IMG/VR virus record: IMGVR_UViG_3300028198_000007
Location: 1 to 40,014 of that record
From: a virus
Direction: 5' to 3' (one strand)
DNA: 40,014 nucleotides
This document shows, one piece after another, positions 1-9,374 of the stretch. Below the pieces are notes generated by a model. The model was not told the origin of the DNA. It saw only the letters and a program-made list of their open reading frames with translations, and made no database searches. A program made the position numbers and the translations under genes. Position 1 is the stretch's first letter. The number at the start of each line of letters is the position of its first letter.

Positions 1-1403
1 CTGATACATTTAATAACTTCAACAGTTCCTGTATCAATTCACTTGATGGCTTGACCGTACTTAATGATTCTACTGATACTTCATCTGATACATTTAATAA
101 CTTTAATAGTTCCTTTATCAATGCACTAGATGATTTAACAGAACTTAATGATTCTACTGATACTTCATCTGATACATTTAATAACTTTAATAATTCCTGT
201 ATCAACTCACTTGATGACTTGATCGTACTCAATGATTCAGTAGATACCTCATCCGATACATTTAATAACTTTAATAGTTCCTGTATCAATGCACTTGATG
301 ACTTGACAGAACTCAACGATTCTACTGATACTTCATCCGATACATTTAATAACTTTAATAGTTCCTGTATCAACTCACTTGATGACTTGACAGAACTCAA
401 TGATTCTACTGATACTTCATCCGATACATTTAATAACTTTAATAATTCCTGTATCAATGCACTAGATGATTTAACATCACTTAATGATTCAGTAGATACC
501 TCATCTGATACATTTAGTAACTTTAATAGTTCCTGTATCAACTCACTTGATGACTTGACAGAACTCAATGATTCTACTGATACTTCATCCGATACATTTA
601 ATAACTTTAATAATTCCTGTATCAATTCACTTGACGATTTAACAGCACTTAATGATTCTACTGAAGTTTCATCTGATACATTTAATAACTTTAATAGTTC
701 CTGTATCAATTCACTTGACGATTTAACAGCACTTAATGATTCTACTGAAGTTTCATCTGATACATTTAATAACTTCAATAGTTCCTGTATCAACTCACCA
801 GATGACTTGACAGAACTTAATGATTCTACTGAAGTTTCATCCGATACATTTAATAACTTCAATAGTTCCTGTATCAATTCACTTGATGACTTGACAGAAC
901 TTAATGATTCTACTGAAGTTTCATCCGATACATTTAATAACTTTAATAGTTCCTGTATCAACTCACTAGATGATTTAACAGAACTTAATGATTCTACTGA
1001 CACCTCATCCGATACATTTAATAACTTCAATAGTTCCTGTATCAACTCACTTGATGACTTGACAGAACTTAATGATTCTACTGAAGTTTCATCTGATACA
1101 TTTAATAACTTTAATAGTTCCTGTATCAACTCACTAGATGATTTAACAGAACTTAATGATTCTACTGACACCTCATCCGATACATTTAACAACTTCAATA
1201 GTTCCTGTATCAATTCACTAGATGATTTGACAGAACTTAATGATTCTACTGAAGTTTCATCCGATACATTTAATAACTTTAATAGTTCCTGTATCAATGC
1301 ACCAGATGACTTGACAGAACTTAATGATTCTACTGAAGTTTCATCCGATACATTTAATAACTTTAATAGTTCCTGTATCAACTCACTAGATGATTTAACA
1401 GAA
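1..1403 (-). repeat. 84-nt (28-residue) tandem repeat array
   Basis: Sixteen complete 84-nt units occupy 60-1403, and a partial unit at 1-59 continues past the window edge. Each encodes a 28-residue unit reading SLSSVKSSSELIQELLKLLN then VSDEVSVE on the minus strand. Two versions alternate, with VSDEVSVE or VSDETSVE, and a few units carry A, P or G changes. The DNA copies are nearly identical, which suggests recent expansion or gene conversion. Each 28-residue unit resolves into two diverged 14-residue units like those found elsewhere in the same gene. Confidence 0.95.
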
Positions 1404-3157
1404 CTTAATGATTCGGTACTTTTATCTGAGGAAGACATCCTTAATAAAGAATCTTCTGTAAATATGTCTGACGATATTAAAGATAATATGTTTTTATTAA
1501 ATACATCATCAGATTCTAATATATGTAATATATCACTTATATCTATAGTTGATGATTCTAATATACTTAATATATCACCTGTATCTATAGTTGATGATTC
1601 TAATATATGTAATATATCACCTGTATCTATAGTTGATGATTCTAATATACTTAATATATCACTTATATCTATAGTTGATGATTCTAATATATGTAATATA
1701 TCACCTGTATCTATAGTTGATGATTCTAATATACTTAATATATCACCCTTAGTAATGACTGATGATTCTAATATACTTAATATATCACCTGTATCTATAG
1801 TTGATGATTCTAATATACTTAATATATCACCCTTAGTAATAACTGATGATTCTAATATACTTAATATATCACCCTTAGTAATGACTGATGATTCTAATAT
1901 ACTTAATATATCACCTGTATCTACAGTTGATGATTCTAATATACTTAATATATCACCCTTAGTAATAACTGATGATTCTAATATACTTAATAAAGTCTTA
2001 CTACTTATACCCGACAACTCAAGTATATTAATTATATCATCTTTAACTATGGCAAAAAAATCTAATATAGAAATCAATTCACGATTACCAACTGACGCAC
2101 TACTTAACGACAACAAAATCTCAGACTTATTAAATTCTGATGATTCAAAAATATGTAACAAACTTTGATTTACTATCTGATTAGATTCTATGACATCCAT
2201 CAACGCCAATTTATCAATACCAGAAATTTCTAAAACACGAATTATCTCAGATTTTTTGATGTCAGATCCGACTATCAAATCAATCAGTTGGGTTTTGTCA
2301 ACGAGTTTTAAGTCTAATATTTTTAATAAGATTGCAGAGCTGAGGGATAAAGATTGTACATCAGCGATAATGTCAGATTTTGACAACGAGAGCAGGGACA
2401 AAATTGCTGCGTGGATTGTCTGTGGCAGGAATTGGGCATCAAGAGCGGGGGGAAGGGAATCACTATCAACATTTTGGAAATTTAACATCGGGGTGATGTC
2501 GGATTTAGAAACGTCAGATGAAGAAAAAACATTTAACAAATCAGATTTGTCTATGTCAGATGATTCTAATATATTTAATAAATCATCTTTATTAATAGAT
2601 AATGATTCTAATATATTTAATAAATCATCTTTATTAATAGATAATGATTCTAATATATTTAATAAATCACCTTTATTAATAGATAATGATTCTAATATTT
2701 GTATTAATTCGGTTTCAGATATATCTTCACGTGAAACTGTTAATAGTTTTATTAATGTTTGTATTAATTCTGATGTGGGATTAGTATTAAATATCTTAGA
2801 TGTTTTGACAGCACTAAATAAATTATCTACTAGTGATGCACTTGTATCCGGAACATCAAAAATACCAACATTCCACGTTACATCGGTATCGAATATCTGA
2901 AGTATATATGTATTAATAACATTAGTTGGTATATTATTAACTACGAGTTTTAAAGTATCATTATTGTCAATGATAGCAGTATTCCCAACAGAAATGTCAT
3001 TATGAATTAATACACCGTCAGTAAACGTTATATTAACTGAGGTGGACAGTCCGCTAACTATAATAATATCTGATTCAATATCACCAGTACCCGATGGTGG
3101 TATATCTAATAGCTGTATAACATCAGAAAAAATAAATATATCTCTAATATCTGCCAT
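1..3157 (-). CDS. Giant 14-residue-repeat protein, 3' end beyond window
   Basis: The frame is open from an ATG at 3155-3157 to the left edge, at least 1052 codons, with no stop. The start has a good Shine-Dalgarno (AGAGGT on the minus strand, 3163-3168). Residues 1 to about 105 look like a small beta-sandwich (IIIVSGLSTSVNITF ... VTWNVGIFDVPD), a type I associate with phage and surface fibres. From about residue 110 the chain is built of 14-residue units of the form x-x-h-I-x-K-x-D-I-L-x-I-L-E, for example SSVITKGDILSILE. Some units are degenerate, some nearly identical, and beyond residue 580 they are fused into 28-residue units such as SSVKSSSELIQELLKLL. The units probably form short helices in a solenoid or rod. 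It lies directly after the tail-fibre block and has its own late promoter, so I infer a virion fibre or adhesin. I do not recognise the family. Confidence 0.85.
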   Translation of the reverse strand, partial: MADIRDIFIFSDVIQLLDIPPSGTGDIESDIIIVSGLSTSVNITFTDGVLIHNDISVGNTAIIDNNDTLKLVVNNIPTNVINTYILQIFDTDVTWNVGIFDVPDTSASLVDNLFSAVKTSKIFNTNPTSELIQTLIKLLTVSREDISETELIQILESLSINKGDLLNILESLSINKDDLLNILESLSINKDDLLNILESSDIDKSDLLNVFSSSDVSKSDITPMLNFQNVDSDSLPPALDAQFLPQTIHAAILSLLSLSKSDIIADVQSLSLSSAILLKILDLKLVDKTQLIDLIVGSDIKKSEIIRVLEISGIDKLALMDVIESNQIVNQSLLHIFESSEFNKSEILLSLSSASVGNRELISILDFFAIVKDDIINILELSGISSKTLLSILESSVITKGDILSILESSTVDTGDILSILESSVITKGDILSILESSVITKGDILSILESSTIDTGDILSILESSVITKGDILSILESSTIDTGDILHILESSTIDISDILSILESSTIDTGDILHILESSTIDTGDILSILESSTIDISDILHILESDDVFNKNILSLISSDIFTEDSLLRMSSSDKSTESLSSVKSSSELIQELLKLLNVSDETSVESLSSVKSSGALIQELLKLLNVSDETSVESLSSVKSSSELIQELLKLLNVSDEVSVESLSSVKSSSELIQELLKLLNVSDETSVESLSSVKSSSELIQELLKLLNVSDEVSVESLSSVKSSSELIQELLKLLNVSDETSVESLSSVKSSSELIQELLKLLNVSDETSVESLSSVKSSGELIQELLKLLNVSDETSVESLSAVKSSSELIQELLKLLNVSDETSVESLSAVKSSSELIQELLKLLNVSDEVSVESLSSVKSSSELIQELLKLLNVSDEVSTESLSDVKSSSALIQELLKLLNVSDEVSVESLSSVKSSSELIQELLKLLNVSDEVSVESLSSVKSSSALIQELLKLLNVSDEVSTESLSTIKSSSELIQELLKLLNVSDEVSVESLSSVKSSSALIKELLKLLNVSDEVSVESLSTVKPSSELIQELLKLLNVS
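1509..2012 (-). repeat. 42-nt (14-residue) tandem repeat array
   Basis: Eleven clear 42-nt units plus one diverged unit at the right edge. On the minus strand each encodes variants of SSTIDTGDILSILE, SSTIDISDILHILE or SSVITKGDILSILE. The variants are shuffled along the array rather than grouped, as expected from unequal recombination between copies. All units keep the reading frame of the minus-strand gene. Confidence 0.95.
2559..2705 (-). repeat. Second 42-nt tandem repeat block
   Basis: Three nearly identical 42-nt units and part of a fourth encode SLSINKDDLLNILE on the minus strand, with one Gly for Asp variant. They use the same 14-residue pattern as the 1509-2012 array but a different sequence, so this block was amplified independently. 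Confidence 0.9.
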
Positions 3158-3177
3158 ATTTACCTCTTTTATTAATC

Positions 3178-3204
3178 AAAAAAAAAGGGGGTGTAAACAC
3201 CCCC
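3178..3204 (-). terminator. Strong intrinsic terminator after the 2024-residue gene
   Basis: On the minus strand a perfect 7-bp stem (GGGGGTG / CACCCCC, loop TTTA, 3187-3204) is followed immediately by nine T residues (3186-3178). It sits 34 nt past the stop of the 2024-residue gene and 21 nt before the start of the repeat gene. It also lies a few nucleotides downstream of a late promoter box, so it may form the 5' leader hairpin of the next transcript as well. Confidence 0.9.
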
Positions 3205-3221
3205 TCTCTCTACTTTTTATA

Positions 3222-3229
3222 TATTTATA
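3222..3229 (-). promoter_or_regulatory. T4-type late promoter box for the repeat gene
   Basis: TATAAATA on the minus strand, matching the T4 late promoter -10 consensus. It lies between the stop of the 2024-residue gene and the start of the repeat gene. If T4 spacing applies, transcription would start near 3216, just before the hairpin at 3204-3187. Confidence 0.6.
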
Positions 3230-3237
3230 TAAAAATA

Positions 3238-6200
3238 TTATGAAATATTTTTCCTATCAATATTATCAGAATATTCTGGTCTAATAGACCCACCGTTAAT
3301 CTGAACAAAAATCCTCATTCCAGATCCAAATGGTTTAGTTGAATATGTACCAACATATATTCTACGATCTACATGAGATTTCTGATTAAGAACACCAGCA
3401 ACGGTACTATAACCCAATAATGTGTCATAATCCGCAGAAGGTAAATGCCATGAATATGGACTTCTAAATGTCAATTTATCACCATTACCTGAAACCGATA
3501 TCGCCGCATCATCTAAACTAGGATCGGTTGCAAGTGAACTGTGCATTTCATCTAAATCATATTTCTCATTTCCTGATTGTCCAACTTCAGTATATCCACC
3601 TTGTATTGATGAATCCGCACCAGAATAACATATCATATCCATTTCGGAAGCAGGATATATATATCGTTGACTAGCCATTGGTGTTGGAAAATTAAATACA
3701 AATGATTTATCTTGTGTTATTGATAATTGTTCCAAAGGATTAATAATAGCAGGACTATCTATCTGTGGTAATATCGCAGATACATGATAATCCCATGGTT
3801 TTAACACATCAGCCTCACGAACAACAAATCTAAATATACCTTTACCAAACTTATGTAAATCTGTCCAAGAATCTGGCATATCGCGATCTTCTGCAAGTTT
3901 TATCATATAAGAATTTTGTACAGAAACATCTTCTGTACTATAATTCTGATATTTCATAGTGACAATCGTACCATTATCTACTTCATAACGTAAATATAAC
4001 AAATCATTATAATATATATAAGAATTCAATGAAGTTCCTTGGAATGTGTAATCTTGTGGAAATACAACTTTACCATCAACTATAAAATTAACATCACTAG
4101 TTGGTACCATTTCAAGTTCTTGATTATTAACAGTAACTGTCAATCTGGCAAGATCTTTAACTGGTTTTGAGTTATCACCACCCAATCCATATGGATTAAC
4201 ATACACTCCACCATTACCAGCACCTTTCCATTGATATTCAACACCAAACCCAAATACTTTACTTGGACCATCAACACCAACAACTGATTGCTGAATTACT
4301 CCCACTCCGGAAACATCAATTACCGTCAGGTTTGATGTTACAAAACCATCGCTGCTAAATGAAACTCTAATAGACTGAACACCCATATTATCTTGAAACG
4401 TAGTCCAAGTAAATATCCCGGCATTAAAAGCAACACCAGCGTTTTGAATATCAATATTACCGCTCAAGCTTGATATTAATAATTCACTTAACGTTACAAC
4501 ACCATCACCAGCACCAATTACTTCGTGTTGACTTCCATCAAGCATGGTAAACGTGACTTTAATCTCATCGGTTGCCGTCATTACTGTTATTAATGGATGT
4601 GAGGTCAATACCTGTACTGCATTATGAGTACCAACAACAGGATCTACTTTTAATTTAGATAAATCAGAAGTTAATGGATGTAATCTGTCTACATCTAAAC
4701 CAGTTACATTATATGTAGTGAGTGATCCATCAAATTTAATAAATTTTAGATACTCAGATTCATTCAAACTAACCCCACTTTTTGGTACTTGTTTTATAAT
4801 AGTATCAAACATAGAAGGGTTTAGTTCTAATAAAGACGAATTAACAGATGTATTATATTCATCAACAACCAGATTACCACTCCCATCATCCATTGATTTT
4901 AATTCATACACCCATATTCTAAATGGATCTAAACCTTGTATTGCTGGACCTAATTTTTTATAATCCGCAACTGCTAAGTTAACCATCATCACTGGATCAT
5001 AAGAATTGATAATAGCATCATACTTAAATCCAGTTTTACCTATAACACGTTCCATAGTTCTTATAAACTCGCTAGACTGATCTAGATATTCTGGACGATA
5101 ATCAGTTGATCTATCAAACTCTATTTTATGAAGTCCGATTGTGTTAGATTTTGCCTCTCCCACACTGGTTGATGGTATTGGAACTACAAGACTATCCCCA
5201 CCATCTACTGGTGTGGCTGTAAATGTATCACCAACCGCCCAAGTGCCGATAGATCTACTACTGTTCAAACTATCATTGTCTTCTACTGAACGTGACGGAG
5301 CATTCATCCACCATACATCAAACAAAGAAGATGTGGCATCTTTCTTAAAATACGGATTACCAACTGTAGTATCTAAATATTTTGTATTTAATCCGTGAGA
5401 TAATCCAAGACCAACACCATGAACACCACCTTCAGTATGTAATATTTTATGACTTACATCGGAGATAACAGCACTTGGTAATGCTGCAAAATTATAAAGA
5501 ACATCAGAACCAGCATTTACACTGCCATCATGGTAAGAAGAATCCCTAAACTGAGTCCCTTTAAAATATCTACCTGGCACAACACTATTAAGCATAGTTG
5601 TTATATTAACCACAGTCTCTAAATCAACAGAAAGTTTTCTACCAGAAACATCATATATAGCTTCCTCTTGCAACCCCTCAATAGAAGTTAATGTAGAAAA
5701 TTCTGATGCATAAAATGAACCATCTTCACCAGCAACAGCATTTGGTGTTGTTAATACACTCTTAAAAAAGTTTTGACTAACATCAGAAAATTCTTCTGGA
5801 CGTTTTGCTGGACTATATACACAATGAACTGGACTTTTACCATCTTCCATTTCTACCGCACCAGAAGTTTGATCAGCATGTCGTTGTACAACAAACCATG
5901 CATAATCATCATCTTGGTCAATAGCACCCTGATCACCAATAAAAAATGCAGTACCATGATCCGTACATGTCAATCTATATGACATTGGATATGAATTTTC
6001 CACATCAAAGTTAGTTTTACCACGTCTATTAAAGAATGGCTCTTTAACTTTATTACTGTGTGATTTTAAATCATAATGAACTTCACATAATTCGCCTGGT
6101 AATCTAGAACTAGAACCCTTTATACCATCTCTACCTTGAACTCTGGTTAAAGTACCATCTTCTAATATTTGATATGCAGTTGCTACGTATATAGTCAAAC

Positions 6201-9200
6201 TTGCATCAGTATCATTATATTGAAATTTAATTCTCCATTTTTGCGGTTTTCTAATATTAGAAATCGCATGAGGGTGTCCTAAATTACCTGGCAATAATGA
6301 CTTACCTGGAACTATATCTGCAAGTGATGACAATAAATCAGTACCTTTTTCCGAATCAACAATAAAAGTACTACCAATTCTTGAAATAGCGTCAGCAACT
6401 TCAAAATGACTCTGTTGATTGTATGGATAAGGTGTAGGTAAAGGACTATATGTATCAGTAGGAGCTTGTACGACACCAATTGTTTGTCTTCCTGGATATA
6501 CCAGTTGATACGGTTGTGTTTCCAAATCCTCTTCATTTAAAAATATACCCCATTCTCCACTTTCAAACCAATTTGAAGTAGGTCCTGGTGATTTAATACT
6601 AAAGGTGGTAGGTGTTCGCAAATCATTATTTAAATGTTCTACATGACGACTATCAGTACTATTTATATCTCCTTCTGGTCTAAACCCACTTATTATTTCA
6701 AATATAGGTTCTGCCATGAAATCCCTTTTAATATTTGAAATGGAATATTGAAATGCTGATGGAACATATGGAACACTAGAAGTATCACCAGGAACAAGAT
6801 CACCATAAAAATCAATAATTTGAATCTCAGGGTTGGCAAGAATAGCTGCCGCGGTATATGAAGCATCGGGGGTGACTTCATCTGGAATATCAATTTCTGC
6901 CTGATAATCACTATGAAATGGTGATTTTCTAAATGAAACATTAATATCATCAACTAAAGCTTTAATACCAGCACTTGAGTTTTGCCAAGATCCAGGAGTT
7001 TCTTCATATACCGTTACTAATGCAAGACCATCCACCGATAAATCAAAAGTATCAGCACCAGATCCACCAGAAGTTAAATCTGGTATATAATAACGTTTAG
7101 CACTAATATATAATTCATATAATGATGCATCACTGTACGTCACTAACCGACCACTAAGATATCTAAAACTACTTGATTTTAATGGAGTTGTAAATTCTTT
7201 TAATATAGTAACAACCGCAACTTCCTGTGTTTCTGATACTGATTCGTGTCCTACTGGAAGTGTTGTTATTTCTTCATAGTGAACAGTCAAATTTTGTGCT
7301 GACATTGCTAATGGAAAATTACCAGCTTCATCAATAGTTACTTCAATAACTGTATATTTATCTCCATCATCATCAGATACTTTTGCTCTTAAAAGAGCAC
7401 TGGTCGATGTTGGATCATCAGAAGTGACACGAACCGTATAAGTAGTTATCGCACCGGATTCATCAACAGCAGGAACGAATCCATAACCTGCATTTAATAT
7501 ACCACCATTACCAGTAGTGACTACTAATTCTAATAAATTATTCGCAATATTAATATCAAATTCTGGATTTAGTCTAAGATTGGCGGTTGATTCTAATGCA
7601 GTTATAATAGCTTCACCAGCACCACCTCGTTCACGTATTGTTTTACCAACATCGTCAGCCACCCAACTACCAGCAGCACCAATTTCCGAATCAAATGGCA
7701 TATATGCAATTCTACCATTACCCGGAGTTAACTGTGTTAATGCTATACGTGTTCTTTGTTGATTTATTTCTGACCAATTTTCCGTATATCTATTACCATA
7801 TGGGTGCAAACATAAATCGGTTGCCAACTGTTGTAACAATCCATGTTCATATTCTGGATAATCTACAGGATTTATAAAATATTTTAAATCTAATGTTCTA
7901 AAATCTGACTGTGATGTTAAAAATGACACAAATCCAAATGGATGTGACTCTGTTGGATGCGAGAATAAAAATTCACCACCACGATATACATTATCTTGAG
8001 GAAATCTTGATAATGATAATGTACCAGACGATCCACCAGATTTCCCATTAACTGACATAAGTTCTATATCTTGTAATGACACATCTGGTTTCTTTTCTAA
8101 CATAACAGTTCCATAAATATTTTTCTGAATTACAGACCAATCAAAATATGGAGGTATTGTATCATAAACAGTCGTATCATACGACGAACCACCATTAACA
8201 AGGGTTAAAGAAGATCTATCTAAAATGTATCTAGATTCAATGATATCTGGAATATCCGCTCTAATTGACTCAAATGTATCATTAGGTCTTGGATACTGTT
8301 CCCACTGATGTTGACCAGATGGATAACCTGTAAGACAATCCGCCACAACAGTCACATGAGCACCTGTAGTGGGATCCAGAAATTTTGCTTCAGGAACTGT
8401 TGGTGTTGCAGATACATAACAACCAAAAGGTCTTTCATTTGTGGAAGTAAACCCCATAATCTCGGTATTACTTCTAAATAAATTACACATAGGTATAGTG
8501 CCATCAGGATTAACCACCACATTGACTCTAATTCTAGTACCACTTCTATAAACCCCACCAAACCAAGATAAAACATCAGTAACTAATGGATTTTCCCAAC
8601 TCAAAAGAGGTAAAGGGTCACCCACATTAAATACAGTATCATCATAACCAGTACCACCCGTTATTACGAGGGTAGAAGCTGGGTCATACACACTGTTGGA
8701 AGGTATAACACCTATATTTATGTAATATGCTTTAGAAACAATCAAATCCATTGAATTTGATATACTATCTAATACTTTTTTTGCTACATCTTCACCATTA
8801 TCATTAACCAACAATACCGTAGGTGACAATTCAATAATTTGTTCATTTAAAAGAAAATCATTAAAGGGGGTATCTACCGATAACGGTAGATTCGAAATTG
8901 ATTCTTTTGCTAACTCAAAATCATATTCAAATGTTGCGTAATTCTGTTCTATTACATCAAAATTAAATGTGGCATGTGAAGTATTAGTATTAACGGCACC
9001 AGATAAAAATGCACCATCTACTCTTAAATTTGACCAAGTACCTTTCATAGATTTATCAAATAATCCTTCTGTCGTCGCATTAACAGAAGTTATATCATGT
9101 GGTGATCCTGGATTTATTGAAAACACTAACTCCGGCAATTGTGAAATTGTTACTGAATTTAATCCGGTGCCACTTAAAGAAACGTGTTGATTATATCTAG

Positions 9201-9312
9201 GCTCGGTCATAGTTGTAATTTCATTTCTTGCGATAGAAAAACCCGCCGAAACAAAATCATTCCCTAATCCTTTTTTATGTTTTTCTATATTATGTTCTAG
9301 CGAAGTTGCCAT
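3238..9312 (-). CDS. Giant virion/tail-fibre-type protein, 2024 aa (paralog family)
   Basis: Start ATG at 9312 has an AGGAG Shine-Dalgarno and a late promoter box just upstream. The N-terminus (GFSIARNEITTM) matches that of the 1780-residue neighbour (GYSIQRNEIITI), and both carry a D-(L/M)-C-(L/I)-x-PY motif further in. The family central block is near residues 1040-1190: KWRIKF, a GELCEVHYD motif, YPMSYRLTCTDHG, DQDDDYAWFVVQRH, PVHCVYSPAKRP. The C-terminal block is near 1826-1905: FRFVVREADVLKPWDYH, EQLSIT, FVFNFPTPM. About 640 residues of unassigned, probably beta-rich sequence separate the two blocks. No signal peptide or membrane segment is apparent. Context points to a tail or baseplate-attached structural protein; the exact role is unknown. 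Confidence 0.85.
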   Translation of the reverse strand: MATSLEHNIEKHKKGLGNDFVSAGFSIARNEITTMTEPRYNQHVSLSGTGLNSVTISQLPELVFSINPGSPHDITSVNATTEGLFDKSMKGTWSNLRVDGAFLSGAVNTNTSHATFNFDVIEQNYATFEYDFELAKESISNLPLSVDTPFNDFLLNEQIIELSPTVLLVNDNGEDVAKKVLDSISNSMDLIVSKAYYINIGVIPSNSVYDPASTLVITGGTGYDDTVFNVGDPLPLLSWENPLVTDVLSWFGGVYRSGTRIRVNVVVNPDGTIPMCNLFRSNTEIMGFTSTNERPFGCYVSATPTVPEAKFLDPTTGAHVTVVADCLTGYPSGQHQWEQYPRPNDTFESIRADIPDIIESRYILDRSSLTLVNGGSSYDTTVYDTIPPYFDWSVIQKNIYGTVMLEKKPDVSLQDIELMSVNGKSGGSSGTLSLSRFPQDNVYRGGEFLFSHPTESHPFGFVSFLTSQSDFRTLDLKYFINPVDYPEYEHGLLQQLATDLCLHPYGNRYTENWSEINQQRTRIALTQLTPGNGRIAYMPFDSEIGAAGSWVADDVGKTIRERGGAGEAIITALESTANLRLNPEFDINIANNLLELVVTTGNGGILNAGYGFVPAVDESGAITTYTVRVTSDDPTSTSALLRAKVSDDDGDKYTVIEVTIDEAGNFPLAMSAQNLTVHYEEITTLPVGHESVSETQEVAVVTILKEFTTPLKSSSFRYLSGRLVTYSDASLYELYISAKRYYIPDLTSGGSGADTFDLSVDGLALVTVYEETPGSWQNSSAGIKALVDDINVSFRKSPFHSDYQAEIDIPDEVTPDASYTAAAILANPEIQIIDFYGDLVPGDTSSVPYVPSAFQYSISNIKRDFMAEPIFEIISGFRPEGDINSTDSRHVEHLNNDLRTPTTFSIKSPGPTSNWFESGEWGIFLNEEDLETQPYQLVYPGRQTIGVVQAPTDTYSPLPTPYPYNQQSHFEVADAISRIGSTFIVDSEKGTDLLSSLADIVPGKSLLPGNLGHPHAISNIRKPQKWRIKFQYNDTDASLTIYVATAYQILEDGTLTRVQGRDGIKGSSSRLPGELCEVHYDLKSHSNKVKEPFFNRRGKTNFDVENSYPMSYRLTCTDHGTAFFIGDQGAIDQDDDYAWFVVQRHADQTSGAVEMEDGKSPVHCVYSPAKRPEEFSDVSQNFFKSVLTTPNAVAGEDGSFYASEFSTLTSIEGLQEEAIYDVSGRKLSVDLETVVNITTMLNSVVPGRYFKGTQFRDSSYHDGSVNAGSDVLYNFAALPSAVISDVSHKILHTEGGVHGVGLGLSHGLNTKYLDTTVGNPYFKKDATSSLFDVWWMNAPSRSVEDNDSLNSSRSIGTWAVGDTFTATPVDGGDSLVVPIPSTSVGEAKSNTIGLHKIEFDRSTDYRPEYLDQSSEFIRTMERVIGKTGFKYDAIINSYDPVMMVNLAVADYKKLGPAIQGLDPFRIWVYELKSMDDGSGNLVVDEYNTSVNSSLLELNPSMFDTIIKQVPKSGVSLNESEYLKFIKFDGSLTTYNVTGLDVDRLHPLTSDLSKLKVDPVVGTHNAVQVLTSHPLITVMTATDEIKVTFTMLDGSQHEVIGAGDGVVTLSELLISSLSGNIDIQNAGVAFNAGIFTWTTFQDNMGVQSIRVSFSSDGFVTSNLTVIDVSGVGVIQQSVVGVDGPSKVFGFGVEYQWKGAGNGGVYVNPYGLGGDNSKPVKDLARLTVTVNNQELEMVPTSDVNFIVDGKVVFPQDYTFQGTSLNSYIYYNDLLYLRYEVDNGTIVTMKYQNYSTEDVSVQNSYMIKLAEDRDMPDSWTDLHKFGKGIFRFVVREADVLKPWDYHVSAILPQIDSPAIINPLEQLSITQDKSFVFNFPTPMASQRYIYPASEMDMICYSGADSSIQGGYTEVGQSGNEKYDLDEMHSSLATDPSLDDAAISVSGNGDKLTFRSPYSWHLPSADYDTLLGYSTVAGVLNQKSHVDRRIYVGTYSTKPFGSGMRIFVQINGGSIRPEYSDNIDRKNIS

Positions 9313-9355
9313 TGTCTTTTTCTCCTAATGTTAAACTTATATTTGTTGTTAATTA

Positions 9356-9363
9356 TATTTATA
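9356..9363 (-). promoter_or_regulatory. T4-type late promoter box for the 2024-residue gene
   Basis: TATAAATA on the minus strand within the 62-nt gap between the 1780-residue gene (stop at 9375) and the 2024-residue gene (start 9312). The spacing leaves a short leader carrying the AGGAG ribosome-binding site. Confidence 0.6.
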
Positions 9364-9374
9364 ATAAATTAATT

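Noticed and set aside
1-2012. CRISPR-like array
   Set aside because: The units are contiguous 42 or 84-nt coding repeats with no spacers between them.
51-2168. Plus-strand 705-residue open frame with Cys-containing repeats
   Set aside because: It mirrors the minus-strand repeat gene, has no ribosome-binding site and opposes all neighbours. The minus frame is longer, continuous to 3157 and has start signals.
1-3157. Tail tape-measure protein
   Set aside because: The length would fit, but there is no long coiled coil, transmembrane or peptidase stretch, and the position after fibre genes with short 14-residue units does not suit it.
3178-3220. Plus-strand terminator
   Set aside because: The hairpin is followed on the plus strand by a mixed TCTCTCTAC sequence and only then five T residues, and no plus-strand gene ends there. 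The minus-strand reading has an immediate nine-T tract.
2190-3284. Further plus-strand open frames (2190-2900, 3042-3284)
   Set aside because: Antisense to the repeat gene and, for the second, crossing the terminator and promoter. No start signals.
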